Shown one piece after another: positions 50,760-57,432 of a stretch of DNA of 64,000 nt. The notes beneath the pieces were generated by a model. That model made no database searches, was not told the DNA's origin, and was given only the letters and a program-made list of their open reading frames with translations. A program made the translations under genes and the position numbers. Position 1 is the first letter of the stretch, and each line of letters opens with the position of its first letter. The DNA comes from Microbispora catharanthi (lineage in GTDB: Bacteria > Actinomycetota > Actinomycetes > Streptosporangiales > Streptosporangiaceae): NCBI RefSeq assembly GCF_006334915.2, contig NZ_VDMA02000007.1:62001-126000 (forward strand), written 5' to 3'.

Positions 50760-51941
50760 ATGACAGACGACACCGCGCCCGAGCGGGGAGGCGGGCCGCT
50801 GTCCGGCGTGCTGGTGGCCGACTTCTCGCGGGTCCTGGCCGGGCCGTACGCCACGATGCTGCTGGCCGACATGGGCGCCGAGGTCGTCAAGGTCGAAGGA
50901 CCCAAGGGAGACGACACGCGCACCTGGATGCCGCCGGTGCGCGGCGACGTGTCGACGTACTACCTGGGGGTCAACCGGGGCAAGCGGTCGATCGCGCTCG
51001 ACCTGCGGGACTCCGGCGACGCGAAGGTGGCCCGGGAGTTGGCCCGCCGCGCCGACGTGCTGGTGGAGAACTTCAAGCCGGGCGGGCTCGCCAAGTACGG
51101 CCTCGACTACTCGTCGGTGAGCGCGGCCAACCCCGGCGTGGTGTACGCCTCGATCAGCGGATTCGGCTCCGGCGCGGGCCGCGACGTGCCCGGCTACGAC
51201 CTCATGGTGCAGGCCATGTCGGGGCTGATGAGCCTCACCGGCGACCCCGGCGGCCCGCCCTACCGTGCCGGGATCTCGGTCTTCGACGTCATGGCGGGCA
51301 ACCACGCCGCCATCGGCATCCTCGCCGCCCTGCGCCACCGCGACGCGACCGGGCAGGGCCAGCACGTCGAGGTCAATCTGCTGTCCTCGGCGCTCACCGG
51401 CCTGGTCAACCACAGCTCCGCGTACGTCGCCGGCGGTGTCGTCCCCTACCGCATGGGCAACGCGCACCCGAGCGTCTTCCCCTACGAGCCGCTGCCCACC
51501 GCCGACAACGACATCATCGTCGCGGCCGGCAACGACGGCCAGTTCCGCAAGCTGTGCGAGGTGCTCGGCATCCCGGAGATCGCCGACGACCCGCGCTTCG
51601 CGCGCAACGCCGACCGGACCGCCCGCCGCGAGGAACTGCGGCCCATCCTGGTCGGACGGCTCGCCACGCGCGGCGCGCTCGAGTGGTTCGAGCTGCTGGT
51701 CGCGGCGGGGGTGCCGTGCGGGCCGATCAACACCATCGACGGCGGGTTCGCCATGGCCGAGCGCTTCGGGCTCGACCCGATCGTGGCGGTGGGCGAGGGC
51801 GACCGCGCGGTCCCGACCACCCGCCACCCCATCCGGTTCTCCGCGACCCCCGCCGCCTACCGGCTGCCGCCGCCGGAGCTGGACGAGCACGGGGACGAGC
51901 TGCGCGAATGGCTGACTCAGGAGGAGGACGACGATGTCTGA
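50760..51941 (+). CDS. CaiB/BaiF family (class III) CoA-transferase
   Basis: 393 residues. VADFSRVLAGPYATMLLADMGAEVVKVE (in parts) with the catalytic Asp expected near residue 180 in the YRAGISVFDVMAG block; ENFKPGGLAKYGL and GQGQHVEVNLL are also diagnostic. Moves CoA between an acyl-CoA donor and a carboxylic acid. AAGGAGGGGG precedes ATG 50760. The stop overlaps the next start by 8 nt, so it is coupled to the citryl-CoA-lyase-like protein, implying that the CoA ester made here is its substrate. Confidence 0.92.
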   Translation: MTDDTAPERGGGPLSGVLVADFSRVLAGPYATMLLADMGAEVVKVEGPKGDDTRTWMPPVRGDVSTYYLGVNRGKRSIALDLRDSGDAKVARELARRADVLVENFKPGGLAKYGLDYSSVSAANPGVVYASISGFGSGAGRDVPGYDLMVQAMSGLMSLTGDPGGPPYRAGISVFDVMAGNHAAIGILAALRHRDATGQGQHVEVNLLSSALTGLVNHSSAYVAGGVVPYRMGNAHPSVFPYEPLPTADNDIIVAAGNDGQFRKLCEVLGIPEIADDPRFARNADRTARREELRPILVGRLATRGALEWFELLVAAGVPCGPINTIDGGFAMAERFGLDPIVAVGEGDRAVPTTRHPIRFSATPAAYRLPPPELDEHGDELREWLTQEEDDDV

Positions 51942-52779
51942 CGGGCCGGAGATGATCGAGCGGCCGTCGTATCCCACGGCGTTGGGGGCGTCCTCGCTCA
52001 GGTCGATCACCCTGCTGGGCTGCGACCTCGCCGAGGACGTGATGGGGAAGGTCGGCTTCGGCGAGCTCGCGTTCTGGCTCGCCGCTCAGCGGCGGCCCAC
52101 GCCGGGCGAGACCCGGGTGTTCGAGGCCGTGCTCGCCGCGCTGGCCGACCACGGGTTCACCCCGACCGCGATCGTCACCCGGCTGACGTACCTGTCGGCG
52201 CCCGACTCGATCCAGGGCGCGCTCGCGGCCGGGCTGCTCGGCGGCGGATCGCGCTTCCTCGGCGTGACCGAGGACTGCGGCCGGTTCCTGCACGATGTCC
52301 TGGCGGCGCACGATGGGCCGCCGCCGTCGGACGACGCCGGCTGGGACGCGCTGGCCCTGGAGACCGTGCGGGCCCGGCGGCAGGCGCGGCGGTTCATCCC
52401 CGGCCTCGGCCACCACGTGCACAAGGAGGGCGACCCCCGCACCCCCCGGCTGCTGGAGATCGCCGCCGAGGAGAACCTGTTCGGGCCGCACCTGTCGCTG
52501 TTCGCCGCGATCGGCCGCGTGCATCCCGAGGTGCTGGGCAAGAAGCTGCCGCTCAACGGCGCGGGCGTCTGCGGCGCGGCGCTCGCCGACCTCGGCCTGC
52601 CGCTGGAGTTGCTGCGCGGCTTCGCCCTGCTCGCCCGTACGGCGGGCCTGATCGGCCAGCTCGCCGAGGAGCTGCGCCGCCCGGTGGCGAACGAGATCTT
52701 CCTGTCGGTGGACCTCAACAACCGGTCCGTCGATCCCGAGCCCTACGCCCCTGACGCCACTGGAGGTTCGCATGGCTGA
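51934..52779 (+). CDS. Citrate synthase-superfamily protein, citryl-CoA lyase-like
   Basis: 281 residues, shorter than citrate synthase. LGHHVHKEGDPRTPRL corresponds to the GHxVY(H)K-xDPR oxaloacetate-site motif and LPLNGAGVCGAALADLG to the C-terminal block. The first catalytic His block reads SAPDSIQGALAAGLLGGG, with Gln where citrate synthase has His, as in lyase-like members. Such proteins split a citryl-CoA-type thioester. Overlaps the genes on both sides by 8 nt, firmly in the operon. Confidence 0.82.
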   Translation: MSDGPEMIERPSYPTALGASSLRSITLLGCDLAEDVMGKVGFGELAFWLAAQRRPTPGETRVFEAVLAALADHGFTPTAIVTRLTYLSAPDSIQGALAAGLLGGGSRFLGVTEDCGRFLHDVLAAHDGPPPSDDAGWDALALETVRARRQARRFIPGLGHHVHKEGDPRTPRLLEIAAEENLFGPHLSLFAAIGRVHPEVLGKKLPLNGAGVCGAALADLGLPLELLRGFALLARTAGLIGQLAEELRRPVANEIFLSVDLNNRSVDPEPYAPDATGGSHG

Positions 52780-53635
52780 ACTGGTCGCGGTGATCGCGTC
52801 CACCCATCATCCGTTCTACTACCGCGCCAGCACGGCCACCGGCGAGGACCGCCCGCCGTTCGCCGACGAGTGGGTGCGCAAGGTCGAGGCGTTCCGGGAG
52901 ACATTGACGAAGGCGCGGCCCGACGTGCTGGTCATGGTCGGCTCCGACCATTTCCACCAGCTCTGGCTCGACAACATGCCGCAGTTCCTCGTCGGCAAGG
53001 CGCCCTTCTACGACGCGAACTGGTACAACGAGGAGCGCGAGTTCGGCCTGCCCCGGATGTTCTTCACCGGTCAGGAGGACCTGTCGTCGTACATCCTGCG
53101 GGAGGGCCTGGACGCGGGCTTCGACCTGGCCTTCTCCAACGAGCTGCGGATCGACCACTCGATCACGTGCCCGATCATCACGCTGCGGCCGCAGAACGAC
53201 CTGCCGATCGTGCCGATCTACACCAACATCTTCGCCCCGCCGCTGCCGCGGCCGAAGCGGTTCGTGCAGTTCGGCCGTACGATCCGCGAGCTGGTGGAGT
53301 CGTGGCCGGCGGACAGGCGGGTGGCGGTGATCGGCACCGGGCACCTGTCGCTGGAGCTCGGCGGGCCGCGCCAGTTCGGCCCGCACGGGCCCGATCCCGA
53401 GTTCGACCGCAAGGCGGTCGAGTGGATCTCCTCCGGCGACATCGAGGGCTGCCTGTCGGAGGTCACCCTCGACAGCCTCCACCTGCCCGGCAACGCCACC
53501 CACGGCTTCATGGACTTCATGCTGATGATGGGCGTGGCCGGCGAGGGCGCCAAGGCCGACTACGTCGACACCTACGACCTGTTCCACACCATGGAGGCCT
53601 ACTTCACCTGGTACCCCAACGGAGGCGTGGCGTGA
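52772..53635 (+). CDS. Class III extradiol dioxygenase catalytic subunit (LigB family)
   Basis: 287 residues. Metal-ligand histidines appear in IASTHHPFYYR near residue 13 and in VGSDHFHQLW near residue 60; GTGHLSLELGG carries the likely catalytic His, and NATHGFMDFML the C-terminal region. LigB enzymes open catecholic rings next to the hydroxyls using Fe(II). Coupled by overlap to the lyase-like gene before it and to the LigA-like gene after it. Confidence 0.9.
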   Translation: MAELVAVIASTHHPFYYRASTATGEDRPPFADEWVRKVEAFRETLTKARPDVLVMVGSDHFHQLWLDNMPQFLVGKAPFYDANWYNEEREFGLPRMFFTGQEDLSSYILREGLDAGFDLAFSNELRIDHSITCPIITLRPQNDLPIVPIYTNIFAPPLPRPKRFVQFGRTIRELVESWPADRRVAVIGTGHLSLELGGPRQFGPHGPDPEFDRKAVEWISSGDIEGCLSEVTLDSLHLPGNATHGFMDFMLMMGVAGEGAKADYVDTYDLFHTMEAYFTWYPNGGVA

Positions 53636-53991
53636 GCAAGTACCTGCTGAACAAGTTCCTGTTCACCGTCGACCGCGATCCGGAACTGGTCGAGCGCTAC
53701 CGCGAGGACCCCCGGGGCACGGTGGAGTGGTGGGAGGCCGAGCACGCCAACCGGCTGCTGAGCTGTCACGGCGGGGAGGCCTCGACCTGGCTGCGCTTCG
53801 AGGACGCCGAGCGCGAGGCCCTGGCCGGCCACGACTACCCCCGGCTGTTCGAGCTGGGCGCGCACCCGTTCCTCACGCTCACGCTGTTCATCGCGATGTT
53901 CGAGCGCGACCACGAGCCGATGGGCTTCCAGACCGAGTACGCCCGGCGGCTGGCCCACATGACGATGCCGTACCCCGACATCGCGACGTGA
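53632..53991 (+). CDS. LigA-like small subunit of extradiol dioxygenase
   Basis: 119 residues, helical: KYLLNKFLFTVDRDPELVERYREDPRGTV (parts), LAGHDYPRLFELGAHPFLTLTLFIAMF (parts), similar to the LigA/protocatechuate 4,5-dioxygenase alpha subunit that closes the active site of LigB. GTG overlaps the LigB stop (GTGA). Together they form a complete LigAB enzyme. A strong hairpin follows. Confidence 0.85.
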   Translation: MSKYLLNKFLFTVDRDPELVERYREDPRGTVEWWEAEHANRLLSCHGGEASTWLRFEDAEREALAGHDYPRLFELGAHPFLTLTLFIAMFERDHEPMGFQTEYARRLAHMTMPYPDIAT

Positions 53992-54032
53992 TCGGACCTG
54001 CCCGCCTCCCGAAGGCGGGCCGGGCGGCGAGG

Positions 54033-54064
54033 CGCCGGGCACGCCGTGCGGGGCGTGCCCGGCG
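54033..54064 (+). terminator. Terminator after ligA-like gene
   Basis: Perfect 13-bp stem, arms CGCCGGGCACGCC and GGCGTGCCCGGCG, 6-nt loop; a smaller hairpin (CCCGCCT/AGGCGGG) precedes it at 54001. Confidence 0.75.
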
Positions 54065-54090
54065 GCTGCCGCCGATGACGATGCGCCTTA

Positions 54091-54135
54091 GCGAGATGTG
54101 CTTCAGCAAGGTGTGCTTCAGCGAGATGTGCTTCG
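54091..54135 (+). repeat. Three tandem 15-bp repeats in the leader of the quinone reductase gene
   Basis: GCGAGATGTGCTTCA, GCAAGGTGTGCTTCA and GCGAGATGTGCTTCG are followed by GCGAAAGGTGG, which acts as the ribosome site of ATG 54150. Each unit has a purine-rich SD-like core plus an ATG/GTG. In frame with the gene they would read as SEMCF-type pentapeptides. Confidence 0.7.
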
Positions 54136-54149
54136 GCGAAAGGTGGAAC

Positions 54150-55115
54150 ATGCGGGCAGCGCAGATCGTGGAACCCGGCAGGCCGCCGCTGGTGGCCGAC
54201 CTGCCCGTGCCCGTCGCCGGGCCCGGCGAGACGCTGGTCGAGGTCGGCGCCGCGCCCGTCACGCCGCTCGACCTGCTGTGCGCGACCGGCACGTCCTACT
54301 TCGGCAGGCCGCGCACGCCGTACGTGCCGGGCGTGCAGGGGGCCGGCGTCGCGGACGGGCGGCCGGTGTGGTTCGCGACCTCGGCCGGAATGGCCCCCGG
54401 AGACGGCAGCATGGCGCAGGTGGCGGCCGTGCCCGCGCGCGACCTCGTCGAACTGCCGGCGGAGGCCGACCCGGTCGCGGTGGCCGCGCTCGGGCTGTCG
54501 GCCGTCGCCGCGCACATGGCGCTGACCTGGCGCGGCGAGCTCGCCACCGGCGAGCAGGTGGTGGTGCTCGGGGCGGGCGGCGTCGTCGGGCAGGCCGCCG
54601 TGCGGATCGCGCGCATCGCCGGTGCCCGCAGGGTCGTCGCGGGCGCCCGCTCCCCCGCCGCCCGCGAACGGGCCCGGCAGGCGGGCGCGGACGCCGTGGT
54701 GGCGCTCGACACCGGCGACGTCGCCACGCTGGCCGCCCGCTTCGCCGAGGCCTGCGACGGGCCCGCCGACCTGGTGCTCGACCCGCTCTTCGGTCCGGCG
54801 GCGGCCGCCGCGGCCCGTGCCCTGCGCCAGGGAGGCCGGTGGGTCAACCTCGGTTCCTCTGCGGACGAGACCTGCCCCATCGAGTCCTCCACGCTGCGCG
54901 GCAGGTCGCTGCGGCTGCTGGGATACACCAACAACGAGCTGACCCCCGAGCAGCGGGCCGCCTCGATCGTCTTCGTCGCCGAGCAGGCCGCGCTCGGGCG
55001 GCTGGCCGTCGCCCACGAGACGGTTCCGCTGGAGGAGGCCGGCGCCGCGTGGCGGCGTCAGGCGGCCGGAACCGCCTCCGGCAGGATCGTCCTGATCCCC
55101 GGGGCGGCCTCCTAG
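54150..55115 (+). CDS. Zinc-free MDR family NADPH:quinone oxidoreductase
   Basis: 321-residue medium-chain reductase: N-terminal GroES-like part (PVTPLDLLCATGTSYFG, VPGVQGAGV), cofactor domain with VVVLGAGGVVGQAAVRIARI and the NADPH-selecting GARSPAARERARQAGAD, and a C-terminal VPLEEAGAAWRRQAAGTASGRIVL (parts). The zinc ligands of alcohol dehydrogenases are lacking. ATG 54150 uses AAAGGTGG. Separated from ligA by a terminator, so it may have its own promoter, though the location suggests the same pathway. Confidence 0.88.
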   Translation: MRAAQIVEPGRPPLVADLPVPVAGPGETLVEVGAAPVTPLDLLCATGTSYFGRPRTPYVPGVQGAGVADGRPVWFATSAGMAPGDGSMAQVAAVPARDLVELPAEADPVAVAALGLSAVAAHMALTWRGELATGEQVVVLGAGGVVGQAAVRIARIAGARRVVAGARSPAARERARQAGADAVVALDTGDVATLAARFAEACDGPADLVLDPLFGPAAAAAARALRQGGRWVNLGSSADETCPIESSTLRGRSLRLLGYTNNELTPEQRAASIVFVAEQAALGRLAVAHETVPLEEAGAAWRRQAAGTASGRIVLIPGAAS

Positions 55116-55146
55116 GAAGTCGTGACCCGCGGATTCCTAGGAGGCC
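55106..55146. terminator. 13-bp inverted repeat overlapping both convergent stop codons
   Basis: Arms GGCCTCCTAGGAA and TTCCTAGGAGGCC, 15-nt loop. The left arm contains the oxidoreductase stop (TAG 55113-55115), the right arm the iclR stop (55137-55139). Acts as shared terminator. Confidence 0.75.
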
Positions 55147-55937
55147 GTGACCTGCGGGACCGACTCGTAGAGCGCCCAGTCGGCGCTGATCGCCCCGGCG
55201 GTCTTCAGCAACAGCGGCAGGTGCTCCTCGGTCAGTTTCTCCAGCGAGGTCTCGGCGGCGTGGCTGTTGACGTTCACGGCCGCGATGACGGCGCCGGAGC
55301 CGTCGCGCAGCGGCGCGGCCACCGACCGGATCCCGAGGGCGAGCTGCTCGTCGGTCAGCGCCCAGCCCTTCGCCCGCACCTCGCGCAGCATGGCGTCGCG
55401 CTCCTGCGGATCGGGCCGCCAGCGCGGCTCGATGCCCGACCGGCTCGGCTCGGCCAGCACCCGCTCCAGCTCGTCCGGCGGGAGCGCGGCCAGCAGCACC
55501 TTGCCCAGGGACGTCTGCATCGCGGGGAACCGCGTTCCGATCTGCACCGACAGGGCGACGATCTTCGGCACGGCCACGCGGGCGACGTACACGATGTCGG
55601 ACCCGTCGAGCTGGGCGACCGACGACGACTCGTGCGTCTGGGCGACCAGCCGTTCCAGGTGTGGCCGGGCCACCTCCCACAGGCCCATCGAGCGGACGTA
55701 GGAGACGCCGAGTTCGAGCACCCGCGGGGTCAGGGCGAAGCCGCCCTGCGCCGAGCGGGCGTATCCCAGCTCCTGCAAGGTGAGCAGGATGCGCCGCGCC
55801 GTGGGCCGGGCCAGGCCGGTCGCCGCCGCCACCTCGGTCAGGGACATGACCGGGCGCCCCGGCTGGAACGCCCTGATGACATCGAGGCCGCGCGCGAGCG
55901 CCTCGATGAAGTCAGGTCCGGTGTCGCCTCGTGCCAT
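55137..55937 (-). CDS. IclR family regulator (PcaR/PcaU subgroup)
   Basis: 266 residues: HTH at about 10-65 (DFIEALARGLDVIRAFQ, VMSLTEVAAATGLARPTARRIL in parts) and the IclR effector domain (ESSSVAQLDGSDIVYVARV, MQTSLGKVLLAALPPDE, GWALTDEQLALGIRSVAAPL, AAVNVNSHA). The N-terminus resembles regulators of protocatechuate and 4-hydroxybenzoate degradation. ATG 55937 follows AAGAGG. Likely controls the amidohydrolase and CoA-transferase-LigAB genes through the TGTCCG-N5-CGGACA sites. Confidence 0.92.
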   Translation of the reverse strand: MARGDTGPDFIEALARGLDVIRAFQPGRPVMSLTEVAAATGLARPTARRILLTLQELGYARSAQGGFALTPRVLELGVSYVRSMGLWEVARPHLERLVAQTHESSSVAQLDGSDIVYVARVAVPKIVALSVQIGTRFPAMQTSLGKVLLAALPPDELERVLAEPSRSGIEPRWRPDPQERDAMLREVRAKGWALTDEQLALGIRSVAAPLRDGSGAVIAAVNVNSHAAETSLEKLTEEHLPLLLKTAGAISADWALYESVPQVTAS

Positions 55938-56303
55938 GAACGCCTCTTCCGCTCGAACTCGCCGAGTCAACTTTAGACCCTGCTCGCGGTTCGCTGTCCG
56001 CCTGACGGCGGTTCGCGTAGTCCGAGATGCCCAGCTTCACATCGCCGTAACGGGGCGGCAGGCGAGGACACGTCCTCGACATGACCGCCCAGCGGACTCC
56101 TGTCCGTTCGAGTGGCGCCCTGACGGCGCCATGACAGAACGGCGAGAAGTGTCTGAACGAGCCGACCTGGGCCGGCGAGGCGGCGCTCGCGGGCGGGCGA
56201 CCAGGGCCGTGCCGAGCAGGCCGGCCAGGACGAGCGGGAGGGTCGAGAGGGCGAGGGCCGCTCGCGGCGGCCGGGCAGGGCGGGGCGGGGTGCGGCCCGC
56301 GCG
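55938..56303. other. 366-nt intergenic region upstream of iclR
   Basis: No credible gene. Two weaker relatives of the operator motif occur: TGTCCG-CCTGA-CGGCGG at 55995-56011 and CGGAC-TCCT-GTCCG followed by TTC at 56093-56109; the latter is 15/17 identical to 50706-50722. A GAGGAC-AC-GTCCTC palindrome lies at 56064-56077. On the minus strand, the reading frame of the ArsR-SRPBCC gene continues after its stop into a hydrophobic stretch (ALALSTLPLVLAGLLGTALV), possibly a decayed membrane segment or chance. Confidence 0.5.
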
Positions 56304-57107
56304 TCAGGCGCTCCCTGCCGGCAGGGGCTCGCCCGTCTCCAGCAGGGTCTTGAGCGCGGACAGCACCTGGGGCCAGCCCTCGCCGACCATCTCCCGCACG
56401 GTGCTGCCGGGATCGAAGCCGTCGTGGACGACTGTCAGCTTGACCGTCTCCCCCACCGGCTCGATCTCGAACGTCACCCGCGACCTGCGCTCCGTCTTCA
56501 GCCTGGCGAGCACGTCCTCCCCCAAACCGACCGCCTCGGCCCACTCGGGCGTGAAGGAGTGCCAGGTGTAGGAGAGACGGCGGCCGGGTTCGGATTCGAT
56601 GACGACCTGCTCGGGATCGGCGATCGCCACACCGCCCTGATGCCACGTCATCGGCGCCCCCGCTCGCCAGTCGCTGTCGAAGGACAGGCCCCAGTAGCGC
56701 CGGGTGAAGCCGGGGTCGGTCAGGGCCTGCCACAGCCGCTCAGGCGTGGTCCTGATGTAGGTGGTGTAGACGAACTCGGGGTTGCCCATCGGTTCCTGCT
56801 CCAATGCGTTCTTGAGATCGGCGAGAGCACGGGCCCGCTCGCGGTCGAACCTGCTCATCCAGCGGTCCGCGATGGCGTTGATGGGCACGGCGTTGAGGTA
56901 GTGCAGTTTCTCCCGGCCACGCCACACCGTGGTCACGAGGTCCGCCGCCTCCAACACCGCCAGGTGCTTGCTGACCGACTGCCGCGCCATGTCCAGCCCC
57001 GCGCACAGTTCACGCAGCGTCTGGCCGTTGCGGGCGTTCAGGCTGTCAAGCAACCGGCGGCGGCTGACGTCGGCCAGCGCCTTGAACACCTCGTCCATCT
57101 TCCCCAT
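56304..57107 (-). CDS. ArsR-type HTH fused to SRPBCC/AHSA1 domain
   Basis: 267 residues: winged helix at about 1-95 (MDEVFKALADVSRRRLLDSL, LCAGLDMARQSVSKHLAVLE, LVTTVWRGREKLHYLN) and an AHSA1-type START-like domain from about 105 (VYTTYIRTTPERLWQALTDP, YWGLSFDSDW, SYTWHSFTPEWAEA). Fusions of this type are common one-component regulators or self-regulated ligand proteins. Start not certain: ATG 57107 or 57098 (GGGGAAG upstream) are best; earlier ATGs would place the operator inside the gene. Two perfect palindromes sit on its promoter. Confidence 0.88.
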   Translation of the reverse strand: MGKMDEVFKALADVSRRRLLDSLNARNGQTLRELCAGLDMARQSVSKHLAVLEAADLVTTVWRGREKLHYLNAVPINAIADRWMSRFDRERARALADLKNALEQEPMGNPEFVYTTYIRTTPERLWQALTDPGFTRRYWGLSFDSDWRAGAPMTWHQGGVAIADPEQVVIESEPGRRLSYTWHSFTPEWAEAVGLGEDVLARLKTERRSRVTFEIEPVGETVKLTVVHDGFDPGSTVREMVGEGWPQVLSALKTLLETGEPLPAGSA

Positions 57108-57113
57108 CCCGAA

Positions 57114-57135
57114 CATGCAGCCTTGTGGCTGCATG
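57114..57135. promoter_or_regulatory. Operator palindrome 1 of the ArsR-SRPBCC gene
   Basis: CATGCAGCC-TTGT-GGCTGCATG, perfect 9-bp arms, lying at the expected transcription start between the -10 element and the start codon. Confidence 0.7.
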
Positions 57136-57136
57136 A

Positions 57137-57166
57137 ACCATATGCAGCCACAAGGCTGCATGTCAA
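57137..57166 (-). promoter_or_regulatory. Promoter of the ArsR-SRPBCC gene
   Basis: On the minus strand TTGACA (57166-57161), an 18-nt spacer, and TATGGT (57142-57137) form a near-consensus vegetative promoter; the spacer is filled by operator palindrome 2. Confidence 0.7.
57142..57161. promoter_or_regulatory. Operator palindrome 2 of the ArsR-SRPBCC gene
   Basis: ATGCAGCC-ACAA-GGCTGCAT, perfect 8-bp arms, same arms as palindrome 1 with the spacer in reverse orientation, covering the -35/-10 spacer. Centres are 27 bp apart. Confidence 0.7.
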
Positions 57167-57432
57167 CGCCTCCCCCCGCCACCCGCGGGGCGCTCAGCGG
57201 ACAGGGCACCGCCTCGAATTTCACTACAAAGGGGGTGAATACGGCATCAAGTGATGTTCTATCTTTATGCCGCGCTTTGGAATTAGTCGGTCATTCGCCG
57301 TCCCGGCCACCATTATTGGCGCCACCATATCCGAATCGACACAGGGCGTGACCAACCGTGTATGCACACGTCATTGGCCGGACGGCAATGGTCTTTTACG
57401 GTGAGGTTCCCGCCGTCCCGTGGAGGAATTCC
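57167..57432. other. Non-coding region between the ArsR-SRPBCC gene and the protease gene
   Basis: Comparatively AT-rich around 57230-57330 (ACTACAAAGG, GATGTTCTATCTTTATG, CATTATTGGC) and probably holds the promoter of the protease gene. No ORF of note other than the unsupported 5' extension of the protease frame from GTG 57358. Confidence 0.4.
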
